Assembly: GCF_001591145.1 (NCBI RefSeq)
Contig: NZ_BCUF01000014.1
Location: 1-64,000, forward strand
Source: Vibrio harveyi NBRC 15634 = ATCC 14126 = KCTC 12724
GTDB taxonomy: Bacteria > Pseudomonadota > Gammaproteobacteria > Enterobacterales > Vibrionaceae
Direction of reading: 5' to 3'
Length of the DNA: 64,000 nucleotides
Part shown: one piece after another, positions 10,475 through 18,728 of the stretch
Layout: each line of letters begins with the position of its first letter
Numbering within the stretch: position 1 is the stretch's first letter
Program-made: the position numbers and the translations under genes
The notes under the pieces: model-generated
What the model was told of the DNA's origin: nothing
Database searches by the model: none
Seen by the model: only the letters and a program-made list of their open reading frames with translations

Positions 10475-11083
10475 TTAAGCAGTGAGGGAATTCACTGAAG
10501 TTTGTACTTCGAGTGCCCATTCAATGGCATTGGCCAACAGTGTCGCTCCGTAGGTCGTCATAATAGATTCCGGGTGGAACTGGAACCCGCAAACTTTATC
10601 TTCTTCATGTACAACAGACATGACCAAATCATCCACTTCTGCTGTGATGGTTAGGCTCTCAGGAACCTTGGTTGCAACTAACGAGTGGTAACGTGCAATT
10701 GCAAGTGGTGATGGTAGGTTTTGGTAAATCGCATGGTTTTGGTGCTCCATCATAGAGACCTTACCGTGAATGATTTCGCCTGCACCAGCAACGGTACCGC
10801 CGTAAGCTTCAACAATTGCTTGGTGACCAAGACAAATACCAATCATAGGAACTTTGCCTTTCAGCAATTGAATTAGCTCTGGCATTGAGCCTGCTTCAGA
10901 CGGCGCACCAGGACCTGGCGATAGCAGTACCACAGGGTTCTCAAGCTCATTCACTGCTTGTTCAATGGTTTTTGCTGGAATGTTGTTTCGGTAAATCTTG
11001 ACTGAGTGACCTAGCGAGCGGAACTGATCCACAAGGTTGTAGGTGAACGAGTCAAAGTTATCGATAAAAATGATATTAGCCAT
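10475..11083 (-). CDS. trpG: Anthranilate synthase component II (glutamine amidotransferase)
   Basis: TrpG hydrolyses glutamine and passes ammonia to TrpE for anthranilate synthesis. At 202 aa it is a stand-alone class I amidotransferase. The catalytic triad is visible: nucleophile Cys84 in [11 protein letters not shown] and His/Glu in [10 protein letters not shown]. The oxyanion strand [11 protein letters not shown] is also present. It lies 16 bp after trpE. The C-terminal tail (about [11 protein letters not shown]) extends slightly past the catalytic core, with no trace of a TrpD fusion. Confidence 0.97.
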   Translation of the reverse strand: MANIIFIDNFDSFTYNLVDQFRSLGHSVKIYRNNIPAKTIEQAVNELENPVVLLSPGPGAPSEAGSMPELIQLLKGKVPMIGICLGHQAIVEAYGGTVAGAGEIIHGKVSMMEHQNHAIYQNLPSPLAIARYHSLVATKVPESLTITAEVDDLVMSVVHEEDKVCGFQFHPESIMTTYGATLLANAIEWALEVQTSVNSLTA

Positions 11084-11099
11084 CTCTGAACCCTATTCC

Positions 11100-12665
11100 T
11101 TATTGTGACTTATGTGCTGCTTGAATAGCAGAAATTACCGCTTGGGCTTTCCCGCGTGTTTCGTCTGCTTCTGCTTGTGGATCAGAATCAAACACCACAC
11201 CTGCGCCTGCTTGAACTTGAGCAATGCCGTTCTCAACATAAGCTGAGCGGATAACGATACAAGTATCTAATGTACCTTCGCCGGTAAGGTAACCTACTGC
11301 GCCTCCGTAGCTACCGCGGCGTGCGCCCTCTACATCACGAATCAACTGCATTGCACGAATTTTTGGTGCGCCAGTTAGTGTGCCCATGTTCATACAAGCT
11401 TGGTAAGCGTGCAGGGCGTCTAGATCGTTACGTAGTTGCCCAACGACACGAGATACCAAGTGCATTACGTGGCTGTAGCGGTCGACTTTGAGTAAGTCTG
11501 CGACGTGGCGAGTTCCAGCTTGAGCAATACGTGCGACGTCATTTCGTGCTAAGTCGACTAGCATCATGTGCTCAGCGTTTTCTTTCATGTCAGTGCGCAA
11601 TTCGAGTTCGATACGGCTATCCAAGTCAAAATCGATATCACCGTTTGGACGTTTGCCACGGCGGCGAGTCCCTGCGATTGGGTAGATTTCAATTTGGTTA
11701 GTGTCTGTTTCGTACTTGAGCGCACTCTCTGGTGATGCTCCAAATAGAGTGAACAGCTCGTCTTGCATGTAGAACATGTAAGGGCTTGGGTTGCTCTGTT
11801 TTAGCTCTTTATAAGCTGTCAATGGAGAAGGGCAAGGTAGCGTAAATCGGCGAGACGGTACGACTTGGAATACATCCCCTTTTACGACGAACTCTTTTAG
11901 GTCACGAACGATTTGGCAGAAGTCATCGTCAGACACGCTTGGTCTAACTGTCACATCCGCGATTTGCTCTGCACTTGGCAGTAGTTTTGGTGCTGCGCAT
12001 TGTGCACTGATTTCTGAGATGCGAGTTTCTAGCGCTGTTTTTTCTGAATCATCAACAAATAAAGTTGCTTGCAGCTGACAAGATTCTGTTTGGTGGTCCA
12101 CAACCAGCAGTGTTTCGGCGACGTAGAAAACATAATCTGGGCATTGGTTTGTGGCTTCTGCATTGCCCAGTGGTTCGAAGTTAGCGACCAAGTCGTAGGC
12201 AAACAAACCACCAAGGAAAATCGCGTGTTTGTCTTGGTCCGAGATATCGAAGCTGTGCTGAACCAAACGCAGCGCATCAAATGAAGAGGCTTCACGCAGT
12301 CGAGAGTCTTCATCTAGCGTGTCGCACGGGTGGGTGAAATCTAAAGTCAGTGTTTCGCCATCGAGCTCACTCTCGACATCACCATGGATGTTTTGGTTTA
12401 AGTGAGTTAGTAGGTTCTTACCGTTATTGGTCAACGCTTGCATCTTGACAGTGTGACCGTAACAAACGATGCGTACGGCTGAATCAACAATCAACAGCGA
12501 CTTCAAATCTTGCTTTGAATCGATCTCAGCAGATTCCAGCAACAGACTGTCAGTTTTGTTCTCACATAATGTGTGGAACAAGCGAGTCGGGTCTTGAGTA
12601 TAAGGGACGGAAGCCGTCAGTACTTCAAGCTGTCCAAGTTTCTTAATTTCAATGGCCTTGTTCAC
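11100..12665 (-). CDS. trpE: Anthranilate synthase component I
   Basis: TrpE makes anthranilate from chorismate with ammonia from TrpG, the committed step of the pathway. It is 521 aa. The allosteric tryptophan site is recognisable by LLLES (residues 41-45), so feedback inhibition is expected. The chorismate-binding half holds FQVVPSRRF, IAGTRRRG, LVDLARNDVARI, MGTLTGAPKIRAMQ and QAGAGVVFDSD. Translation starts at a GTG preceded by TAAGGAGG, a very strong ribosome-binding site. It is the first structural gene of the operon, about 130 bp downstream of the attenuator. Confidence 0.98.
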   Translation of the reverse strand: MNKAIEIKKLGQLEVLTASVPYTQDPTRLFHTLCENKTDSLLLESAEIDSKQDLKSLLIVDSAVRIVCYGHTVKMQALTNNGKNLLTHLNQNIHGDVESELDGETLTLDFTHPCDTLDEDSRLREASSFDALRLVQHSFDISDQDKHAIFLGGLFAYDLVANFEPLGNAEATNQCPDYVFYVAETLLVVDHQTESCQLQATLFVDDSEKTALETRISEISAQCAAPKLLPSAEQIADVTVRPSVSDDDFCQIVRDLKEFVVKGDVFQVVPSRRFTLPCPSPLTAYKELKQSNPSPYMFYMQDELFTLFGASPESALKYETDTNQIEIYPIAGTRRRGKRPNGDIDFDLDSRIELELRTDMKENAEHMMLVDLARNDVARIAQAGTRHVADLLKVDRYSHVMHLVSRVVGQLRNDLDALHAYQACMNMGTLTGAPKIRAMQLIRDVEGARRGSYGGAVGYLTGEGTLDTCIVIRSAYVENGIAQVQAGAGVVFDSDPQAEADETRGKAQAVISAIQAAHKSQ

Positions 12666-12795
12666 AAGACCTCCTTATAGCTGTTTTATATCTTCCTGCC
12701 GTACATAGTCGCATAAAGCAAACGTTCACCCAATCTAGTTTTGGTCATATCCGATGAATGTTTGAGCAGTTAACTGTGAAGTAGACGGCAAAACA

Positions 12796-12822
12796 AAAAG
12801 CCCGCTGAAGTAGCGGGCTTTG
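12796..12822 (-). terminator. trp attenuator terminator
   Basis: AAAGCCCGCT and AGCGGGCTTT form a 10-bp stem with a short loop, followed by TTTTTGTTTT on the minus strand. It lies 20 bp after the trpL stop and before trpE. It is the 3:4 hairpin of the attenuation system. Confidence 0.93.
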
Positions 12823-12841
12823 TGACATTTCATTCGTTAAA

Positions 12842-12967
12842 CTAGAAGTACACGTTCGCCCACCAAGAACTTGTCCAAGTGCGCCACCAAGCTAGATCAA
12901 CAGAATTCATCTTATTAAGACGATCTGCAACTTTCGCTTCCTGGTTTTGGTTAAATTCTTGTAACAT
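12842..12967 (-). CDS. trpL: trp operon leader peptide, 41 aa with five Trp codons
   Basis: TrpL is a regulatory peptide whose translation senses charged tRNA-Trp. The frame starts at ATG 12967 (preceded by AAGGCTCACC on the minus strand) and ends at TAG 12842. Near its end the Trp codons come as WW-RT-W-TSS-WW, five in ten codons. It is much longer than the 14-residue E. coli TrpL and carries more Trp codons; a long leader peptide appears typical of Vibrio. Stalling at the Trp run when tryptophan is scarce would favour the antiterminator over the downstream hairpin at 12796-12822. The frame is in the expected place between the promoter/operator and trpE. Confidence 0.93.
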   Translation of the reverse strand: MLQEFNQNQEAKVADRLNKMNSVDLAWWRTWTSSWWANVYF

Positions 12968-12995
12968 GGTGAGCCTTAAATTAGGTACTTCGTAT

Positions 12996-13033
12996 TTGTG
13001 TACTAGTTAACTAGTGCAGAGATAAAAAGTCAA
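12996..13033 (-). promoter_or_regulatory. trp promoter with overlapping TrpR operator
   Basis: On the minus strand, -35 TTGACT (13028-13033), a 17-bp spacer and -10 TTAACT (13005-13010) form the promoter; the -10 is identical to that of E. coli trp. The perfect palindrome ACTAGTTAACTAGT (13002-13015) covers the -10 and matches the core of the E. coli TrpR operator. Confidence 0.93.
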
Positions 13034-13062
13034 CCCCAAAACAGCATTAAAACGACAAAAAA

Positions 13063-13920
13063 ATGAGAATTGATTTACACAGCCACACCACTGCATCAGA
13101 TGGTCGCTTTGCACCACATGATCTAGTAGACAGGGCATTGAGTTTTGATATCGAGGTTTTGGCGATCACGGATCATGATACGGTTGACGGCTTAGCTCCG
13201 GCCAAGCAATACGTTGAAGAAAATAATCTTCCGATAAAAATCATCAACGGTATCGAGATTTCCACGGTTTGGCAGAATAAAGATATTCATATTGTTGGGT
13301 TAAACATTGACCCGGACAGCCCAGCGTTGGTTGAGTTAATCGAGCAACAAAAAAAGCATCGCGTTACACGTGCAGAGCTTATTGCGGAACGTTTACAGAA
13401 GGCGACCCGTGAAGGTGTGCTGGAAGAAGTGCAGCAAATAGCTGGTAATGCGCCTATTACCCGTGCGCACTTTGCTAAGTGGTTGGTCGACAACGGTTAC
13501 GCCAAGACCATGCAGATGGTGTTTAAGAAGTTTCTGACGCGCACCAATCCGGGTTATGTCCCACCAAACTGGTGTTCAATGAAAGATGCGGTAGATGCTA
13601 TTCATGCCGCGGGTGGTCAAGCGGTACTCGCGCATCCGGGGCGTTACCAACTGACGGCAAAGTGGGTAAAACGCTTATTAGCCGCGTTTGTTGATGCTGG
13701 TGGAGACGCTATGGAAGTGGCGCAACCCCAACAAGCGCAACAAGAAAGACGCAACTTGGCAGATTATGCTATACAATACAAACTATTAGCGTCTCAAGGC
13801 AGTGATTTTCACTATCCATCACCGTGGATGGAGTTGGGAAGAAACCTTTGGTTACCTTCGGGCGTAGAGCCAGTTTGGAAAGATTGGGGAATTGACCCTT
13901 CTCTAGAAAGCGCTGAATAA
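13063..13920 (+). CDS. rnm: RNase AM, PHP-domain 5'-3' exoribonuclease
   Basis: This is the homologue of E. coli YciV/TrpH, a metal-dependent 5'-3' exonuclease that matures 5' ends of 23S, 16S and 5S rRNA and digests short RNA or 3',5'-bisphosphonucleotides. At 285 aa it has the family length. PHP motifs are visible: [11 protein letters not shown] at the N-terminus, [25 protein letters not shown] and the late GSDFHYPS. It is divergent from the trp operon, sharing the 95 bp between trpL and its start, and is followed by yciO as in E. coli. The ribosome-binding site is weak (an A-rich tract before ATG). Confidence 0.92.
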   Translation: MRIDLHSHTTASDGRFAPHDLVDRALSFDIEVLAITDHDTVDGLAPAKQYVEENNLPIKIINGIEISTVWQNKDIHIVGLNIDPDSPALVELIEQQKKHRVTRAELIAERLQKATREGVLEEVQQIAGNAPITRAHFAKWLVDNGYAKTMQMVFKKFLTRTNPGYVPPNWCSMKDAVDAIHAAGGQAVLAHPGRYQLTAKWVKRLLAAFVDAGGDAMEVAQPQQAQQERRNLADYAIQYKLLASQGSDFHYPSPWMELGRNLWLPSGVEPVWKDWGIDPSLESAE

Positions 13921-13981
13921 GACGGAGTCTCGACTCCATAAAAAAATATAGAGCCGAGAGGTTCGATAATGAGGAATTACA

Positions 13982-14602
13982 ATGAGCCAGTTTTTTTACG
14001 TTCATCCAGAAAACCCACAGGCTCGCTTGATCAATCAAGCAGTAGCAATCATTCGTAACGGCGGTGTTGTGGTGTATCCGACCGATTCCGGTTATGCACT
14101 AGGCTGTCAATTGGAGAACAAGCAGGCGTTAGAACGCATCTGTCAGATTCGTCGTCTGGATGACAAGCATAACTTTACTTTGTTATGTCGTGATTTGTCG
14201 GAGTTATCTCTGTATGCGCGTGTTGATAACGCCGCATTCCGACTTCTGAAAAATAACACTCCTGGTCCTTACACTTTTATCTTCAAAGGCACAAAAGAAG
14301 TGCCGCGTCGTTTGATGAACGCGAAACGTAAGACCATTGGTATCCGTGTTCCAGATAACCGTATCGCACTTGATCTGCTTGAAGCGTTAGGCGAGCCAAT
14401 GATGTCGACGTCGCTGATCTTACCGGGTAGTGATGTTACTGAGTCAGATCCTGAAGACATCCGCGATAAGCTTGAGCATGCAGTAGATGTGATCCTTAAT
14501 GGCGGTTATCTTGGTGAGCAACCAACGACAGTGATTGATTTCAGTGAAGGCGATGCTGTTGTAGCACGTGTTGGTTCGGGCGATCCTGCACCATTTGAAT
14601 AG
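13982..14602 (+). CDS. yciO: YciO, Sua5/YrdC/YciO family protein
   Basis: This 206-aa protein belongs to the family of threonylcarbamoyl-AMP synthases that start tRNA t6A modification. YciO is a paralogue of TsaC and is usually not essential; its precise role is less clear. Seen here are GGVVVYPTDSGYALGCQ, the KHNFTLLCRDL strand, PGPYTFIFKGTKEVPRR and the KRKTIGIRVPD basic patch. A good ribosome-binding site (GAGGAATTACA) precedes the ATG. It follows rnm by 61 bp and ends at a strong terminator, so the two are probably co-transcribed. Confidence 0.9.
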   Translation: MSQFFYVHPENPQARLINQAVAIIRNGGVVVYPTDSGYALGCQLENKQALERICQIRRLDDKHNFTLLCRDLSELSLYARVDNAAFRLLKNNTPGPYTFIFKGTKEVPRRLMNAKRKTIGIRVPDNRIALDLLEALGEPMMSTSLILPGSDVTESDPEDIRDKLEHAVDVILNGGYLGEQPTTVIDFSEGDAVVARVGSGDPAPFE

Positions 14603-14630
14603 TTCGCTCTATTGGTAATGAAATAAGAAA

Positions 14631-14660
14631 GGGAGGCACAGAAGCCTCCCTTTTTATTTT
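14631..14660. terminator. Terminator between convergent yciO and RTX gene
   Basis: GGGAGGC and GCCTCCC form a stem with a 6-nt loop and TTTTTATTTTT on the plus side. On the minus side the following bases are TTTCTTATTT, so it could serve both convergent genes. Confidence 0.85.
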
Positions 14661-14688
14661 TAATAAAGCCTATCGCTGAGCATTTAGC

Positions 14689-15399
14689 TTATGCGAAATC
14701 GAAGATATCAATGCCGTGGTGTTCGACGTAGTTCATGTATCCCGCATCAATGCTTTTTAGTGTGACTTCAACATTGAACTGATCGCTTGAGAATACAGCC
14801 CAACCAAAATCGTTGTAAGACAGAGTCAGATCGTCGGCGGAATCCAAGAATGTATCGCGAATACCGTCGTCATTGGTGTCTAGACCCATATCAAAGACCA
14901 ACTTGTCGTGGCAAATATTAAAGTCGAGAATTTCTGCTTTTACTTCAATGTCGTTTGATGAGACGGGTTGGTCTGGCACACCGATGGCAAGGCGATTGGT
15001 CATTACGAAAGTGTCATCACCGCAACCTCCAGCGATCACCGAATGACCGTCACCGACCACGACGGTATCATCGCCCCAACCAGCGTTGATGAAGTTGTTA
15101 CCTGAGTAGTCAAAAATCGTATCGTCGCCACAACCACCAAACAACAGGTCGTTGCCTAGACCGCCAGACAGAAAATCATCACCAGAGCCACCTGAGATGA
15201 GATCATTACCTCGGCCACCTAACAGGTGATCGTCACCACGACCCCCATAGACATAGTCATTACCGCCGTAACCAACAAACTTATCATCGCCGCCGAAGCC
15301 AACAAAAATATCGGTCGTGTTCGAACCTAATGTGCCCGTTAGATCGTCATCTGCTGCCGTACCAAATATCCAATTCAGGTCAAGATTTGTATGAGACAT
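14689..15399 (-). CDS. Orphan RTX-type calcium-binding repeat protein, 236 aa
   Basis: The protein carries about ten nonapeptide repeats of the RTX type GGxGxDxxx (for example [36 protein letters not shown]) from about residue 30 to 125. These form a calcium-bound parallel beta-roll. The C-terminal ~100 residues resemble RTX-toxin tails ([27 protein letters not shown]). There is no N-terminal signal peptide, so a type I secretion route with a C-terminal signal is expected. No toxin, enzymatic or adhesin domain is present and no transporter genes are adjacent. It sits between yciO and rluB, which are close neighbours in E. coli, and so looks like an inserted accessory gene. A LuxR-type site lies 63 bp upstream of its start. 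Function unknown. Confidence 0.85.
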   Translation of the reverse strand: MSHTNLDLNWIFGTAADDDLTGTLGSNTTDIFVGFGGDDKFVGYGGNDYVYGGRGDDHLLGGRGNDLISGGSGDDFLSGGLGNDLLFGGCGDDTIFDYSGNNFINAGWGDDTVVVGDGHSVIAGGCGDDTFVMTNRLAIGVPDQPVSSNDIEVKAEILDFNICHDKLVFDMGLDTNDDGIRDTFLDSADDLTLSYNDFGWAVFSSDQFNVEVTLKSIDAGYMNYVEHHGIDIFDFA

Positions 15400-15461
15400 T
15401 TATTATTCCTTTGTTTTGTTTGAGGGAGCTAGCAAGCTATTGGGTTTTCTTTGTTACCACT

Positions 15462-15477
15462 CTGATAATTTTATCAG
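15462..15477. promoter_or_regulatory. LuxR/OpaR-type quorum-sensing operator upstream of the RTX gene
   Basis: CTGATAATTTTATCAG is a perfect 16-bp palindrome. Its inner TGATAATTTTATCA matches 13 of 14 bases of the LuxR/HapR/OpaR consensus core TGATAAATTTATCA; the outer arms match less well. It lies 63 bp before the RTX start codon, in the promoter region. Binding is inferred. Confidence 0.6.
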
Positions 15478-15620
15478 GTAGGTCAGGTTTTTAGAGGTGA
15501 AAGGCGACCTATAATAGTGCGGTTCTCGATGGTCTTTGTCTGGTACTAAGTTGGACAAATTGATGAGGGAAGTGTGAGTTTATGACCGATATTTTGCTAC
15601 GCCAATGTCGACGATTTCGC

Positions 15621-15649
15621 TTACATTAAGTCGTAGAATCTCGTATAAT
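15621..15649 (+). promoter_or_regulatory. Probable sigma-70 promoter of rluB
   Basis: TTACAT (15621-15626), a 17-bp spacer and a perfect TATAAT (15644-15649) lie about 95 bp before rluB. The rest of the 344-bp gap holds the RTX-side LuxR-type site and no gene that I can see. Confidence 0.65.
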
Positions 15650-15743
15650 GTCCGACCGAAAAAATCCCAATAGGTTGGGTAACTTGCACAATGAAGACCA
15701 ATTCTGGTCTCGACGTCTGTGAAGACGACACATAGGTAGATAA

Positions 15744-16682
15744 ATGAGCGAAAAGTTACAAAAAGTATTAGCACGTGCTGGACACGGTTCTCGTCGTGAG
15801 ATCGAATCGTTAATTAAATCTGGTCGCGTTAGCGTGAACGGAATCGTAGCTAAACTTGGTGAAAGACTAGAAGATGAGAACAGCGTAGTTCGTATCGATG
15901 GTCACATTGTGTCTGCAAAGGCACAAGAAGAAGTGATCTGTCGTGTATTGGCTTACTACAAGCCAGAAGGTGAACTATGTACTCGTCACGACCCTGAAGG
16001 TCGTCGCACTGTTTTCGATCGTCTGCCAAAAATTCGTGGCTCTCGTTGGATTTCAGTTGGTCGTCTTGATGCGAACACATCTGGCCTACTGCTTTTCACA
16101 ACTGATGGTGAATTGGCAAACCGCCTAATGCACCCAAGCCGTCAGGTTGAGCGTGAATACCTAGTGCGTGTGTTTGGTGAAGTGAACGAGAAAAAAGTTC
16201 GTAACCTAGTAAGTGGTGTAGAACTTGAAGATGGTATGGCTCGTTTTGAAGACGTAGTACACGCGGGTGGTGAAGGTATGAACCACACGTTCTACGTAGT
16301 AATTAACGAAGGTCGTAACCGTGAGGTTCGTCGTTTGTGGGAATCTCAAGAATGTACGGTTAGCCGTCTAAAACGTGTTCGTTACGGTGATATCTTCCTA
16401 GACAAGAAACTACCTCGTGGTGGTTGGATGGAACTTGACCTGAAAGAAGTGAACTACCTGCGTGAGCTTGTAGAACTTCGTCCAGAGAAAGAAACCATGC
16501 TTGATCTGAACAAAGACAACACATCACGTAAGCGTGAACGTGCTCGTAGCCAAAAAATCCGTCGCGCAGTTAAGCGTCACGAAGAGCGTGTTAACACACC
16601 AAAAGGTCGCAGCAACAATCCTTCTCGTCGTAAGCCGAAGAAGACTGCAGGTGACCAAGGTGCACGTAACAAGCATCGTTAA
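15744..16682 (+). CDS. rluB: 23S rRNA pseudouridine(2605) synthase
   Basis: RluB converts U2605 of 23S rRNA to pseudouridine. The protein has an S4 RNA-binding domain (residues ~1-60: [21 protein letters not shown]) and the RsuA-type catalytic domain with [17 protein letters not shown], whose Asp is the catalytic residue. It also has [20 protein letters not shown] and [10 protein letters not shown]. The C-terminal ~60 residues are very basic ([18 protein letters not shown]) and end in GARNKHR, as is common for RluB. It is 312 aa and monocistronic, with its own promoter and terminator. Codon use is strongly biased (many CGT and GAA), suggesting high expression. Confidence 0.95.
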   Translation: MSEKLQKVLARAGHGSRREIESLIKSGRVSVNGIVAKLGERLEDENSVVRIDGHIVSAKAQEEVICRVLAYYKPEGELCTRHDPEGRRTVFDRLPKIRGSRWISVGRLDANTSGLLLFTTDGELANRLMHPSRQVEREYLVRVFGEVNEKKVRNLVSGVELEDGMARFEDVVHAGGEGMNHTFYVVINEGRNREVRRLWESQECTVSRLKRVRYGDIFLDKKLPRGGWMELDLKEVNYLRELVELRPEKETMLDLNKDNTSRKRERARSQKIRRAVKRHEERVNTPKGRSNNPSRRKPKKTAGDQGARNKHR

Positions 16683-16700
16683 TCGATAGCAGAAAATCAG

Positions 16701-16730
16701 AAAGGCTTGCCAAATCGGCAAGCCTTTTTC
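16701..16730 (+). terminator. rluB terminator
   Basis: AAAGGCTTGCC and GGCAAGCCTTT pair perfectly over 11 bp with a 5-nt loop and a T run, 18 bp past the rluB stop. Confidence 0.9.
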
Positions 16731-16796
16731 TTATCGAGCCTTTCGAGCTTATGAGCTTTCATGTCTTTCAATCATGCTTGTGCAATTAATAAACAT

Positions 16797-16823
16797 AAAA
16801 AACACCAGCATGAGGCTGGTGTT
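16797..16823 (-). terminator. Terminator of the efpL-yciU operon
   Basis: AACACCAGC and GCTGGTGTT pair over 9 bp with a 5-nt loop (16801-16823) and are followed by a T run on the minus strand. It lies just past the yciU stop. Confidence 0.85.
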
Positions 16824-16845
16824 TTTGATCATGATAGGGAAAGCG

Positions 16846-17166
16846 TTAGTCGCGCTTCCAAAGCATATGACAGAACTTATGTTCTGGGTCTCGACTGATT
16901 AGCATACGAGCAAAAACGTCATCAAGCACGTCATTTTCCTCGTTTACTAAGCCGATTCGAACTTCTGCATACACTTCTTTGTCGATATCGAAGCCAACGT
17001 GTTCAACCCAGTCATCACCAGTTTCAACAAGTTCTGCGGCACCACGATCTTCAAATTGCGCAGTAAACAGAATGACATCAGCGGGCTCTAGGTTATCTGG
17101 AGCCATCTCAAGGAAGATGTCGTACGCAGCGTCGATAACGTCGTCGTAAGAAATCAAATCAGACAT
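16846..17166 (-). CDS. yciU: YciU family acidic DNA-mimic protein (UPF0263)
   Basis: This 106-aa protein is very acidic, with Asp and Glu spread over the whole chain (for example DVIDAAYDIFLEMAPDNLEPAD and NEENDVLDDVF). It matches the YciU/HI1450 family through AYDIFLE, PADVILFTAQFEDRGAAEL, DDWVEHVGFD and DVFARMLISRDPEHKFCH. HI1450 has a fold and charge pattern that mimic double-stranded DNA and is thought to contact HU; a function in Vibrio is not established. The start lies 2 bp after the efpL stop, so the two form a tight operon. A terminator follows 22 bp past the stop. Confidence 0.88.
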   Translation of the reverse strand: MSDLISYDDVIDAAYDIFLEMAPDNLEPADVILFTAQFEDRGAAELVETGDDWVEHVGFDIDKEVYAEVRIGLVNEENDVLDDVFARMLISRDPEHKFCHMLWKRD

Positions 17167-17168
17167 GC

Positions 17169-17735
17169 TTATGCTCGGCTCATGTATTTACGTTCAGTCG
17201 TGTTAATGATAACACGGTCACCAGTTGCGATGTATTCAGGAACTTGGATTACAAGACCTGAAGCAAAGCGTGCTGGTTTAGTACGTGCAGATGCAGAAGC
17301 ACCTTTGATTGAAGGGTCAGTTTCTTCAATCACTAGCTCAACAGAAGATGGTAGTTCGATACCCACAGCAGCACCGTTCACAAGGATAATGTGGATACCT
17401 TGTGTGTCTTCGTTGATGAACAGCATGTCGTCTTCAACTTCATTGTGCTTGAATGTGTATTGTGAGTAGTCTTCGTTGTCCATGAAGATGTGCTCATCGC
17501 CGTCAGCGTATGAGTACACAACTGCACGTTTGTTCATTTCTACTGTTTCAACAACATCATCAGACTTGTAACGCTCGTCTACACGAGCACCAGTGTTCAG
17601 ATCTGTACAACGCATTTTGTAGATTTTAGCGCCGCCACGACCGCCAGGAGTCGTTACTTCGATGTCTTTAACTAGAAGAGTTTTACCATTAGACTCGATT
17701 GCGAAGCCTTTTTTGATTTCACTTGCCTTTGGCAT
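17169..17735 (-). CDS. efpL: EF-P-like translation factor EfpL (YeiP)
   Basis: EfpL is a paralogue of elongation factor P that helps ribosomes past proline-containing stall motifs. The three barrels of EF-P are present: the KOW-like N-domain (residues 1-65), the middle OB domain (YSYADGDEHIFMDNEDYSQYTF) and the C-terminal OB domain ending in VPEYIATGDRVIINTTERKYM. The tip loop reads TTPGGRGGAK with Arg33 where classical EF-P in gamma-proteobacteria has the beta-lysylated Lys, so it should work unmodified. It is 188 aa, as in E. coli. It is first of a two-gene operon with yciU. Codon use suggests high expression. Confidence 0.93.
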   Translation of the reverse strand: MPKASEIKKGFAIESNGKTLLVKDIEVTTPGGRGGAKIYKMRCTDLNTGARVDERYKSDDVVETVEMNKRAVVYSYADGDEHIFMDNEDYSQYTFKHNEVEDDMLFINEDTQGIHIILVNGAAVGIELPSSVELVIEETDPSIKGASASARTKPARFASGLVIQVPEYIATGDRVIINTTERKYMSRA

Positions 17736-17921
17736 TGTATTTTCCTATTACACTTATTAAGCAAAACTTGGTGATTATAGCGCTAAGTTCTTTGTCTGGC
17801 ATTAAAATTCCACTCAGTAATTTGAACATTAATAAGGAGATGAATAGGCTTGATCCAAACGTAATGCTGGTGGATCATATAGCCCTTCGTCCGTTAAAAG
17901 CTTGAGATCGCGTTTTCTTCA

Positions 17922-18689
17922 ATGTCTCTCCCTATTATCGATCCAAAATATCCTTTCCAACCTGAATTCGAACCTCTGCTCAGAGAAGTTCTCGCATGCC
18001 TGAAAGGTGGGCTTGGCGCAAACTTGCACAGTGTTTACGTCTACGGTAGCGTGGCCCGTAAGTCTGCGGTCGCAGGTAGATCGAATCTTGATATGGTGGT
18101 TGTGACAAAGGCGGGCTTTGAAAACAACCGCGCGACGCTACTAAACACCATCAAATGGCGAGCACAGCAAGGGTATCCTCACGTGAAAGGGGTGTCGATT
18201 CGCACGGCGTTGGTCAATGAAGTAGCCAATCTCGATAGCATTTTTACTTGGGGTTTTATGCTCAAGCATTGCTGTGTGTGTGTTTATGGTGATGATCTGG
18301 CAGATTGCTTTGGTGATTATGTACCAAGTTGGGAGATTGCCAAGCACTGGAACATGGATGTGGAAGATTGGCTATCGGTGTATCGTACCAAGATTGTACA
18401 AGCACAAAGTGTTGAAGAGCTGGTCAGTGCTCAAGTTATTATCGCCAAGAAACTGCTTCGCGCTTCGTATTCTTTAATCATGTATCGTGATAAACGTTGG
18501 TTTGACGACCCGCTTAAATGTGGCGAAGTGTTTTTGCAGTATCACCCAGAAAAGCAACTTGAGATAGAACGCCTTGGTATTCTGCTCTCTGGACGTCCTA
18601 TCCCTAAACGCTCTGTGGTTGGGTTATTGGACGGTTTTGGCGATTGGTTAGTAAAGCAATATCAGAAAACCGAATTCCGCATTGGTTAA
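17922..18689 (+). CDS. Nucleotidyltransferase-fold protein with altered metal-binding motif
   Basis: This is a 255-aa protein with a Pol-beta-type nucleotidyltransferase N-domain (residues ~15-110: VYVYGSVARKSAVAGRSNLDMVVV) and an all-helical C-domain (WNMDVEDWLSVYRTKIVQAQ, AKKLLRASYSLIMYRD). The layout is that of small-molecule or toxin-type nucleotidyltransferases. The family motif is GS followed about ten residues later by D-x-D; here it is GS (42-43) and N55-L-D57, so the first metal-binding Asp is an Asn. The enzyme may be inactive or use a different site. It is divergent from efpL and convergent with polB. No antitoxin-like partner (HEPN or MNT pair) is adjacent. Substrate unknown. The ATG at 17922 has no strong ribosome-binding site. 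Confidence 0.65.
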   Translation: MSLPIIDPKYPFQPEFEPLLREVLACLKGGLGANLHSVYVYGSVARKSAVAGRSNLDMVVVTKAGFENNRATLLNTIKWRAQQGYPHVKGVSIRTALVNEVANLDSIFTWGFMLKHCCVCVYGDDLADCFGDYVPSWEIAKHWNMDVEDWLSVYRTKIVQAQSVEELVSAQVIIAKKLLRASYSLIMYRDKRWFDDPLKCGEVFLQYHPEKQLEIERLGILLSGRPIPKRSVVGLLDGFGDWLVKQYQKTEFRIG

Positions 18690-18728
18690 CGCCAACAGCG
18701 TTAGCGCCTTTCCAATTTCGAATCTGAT

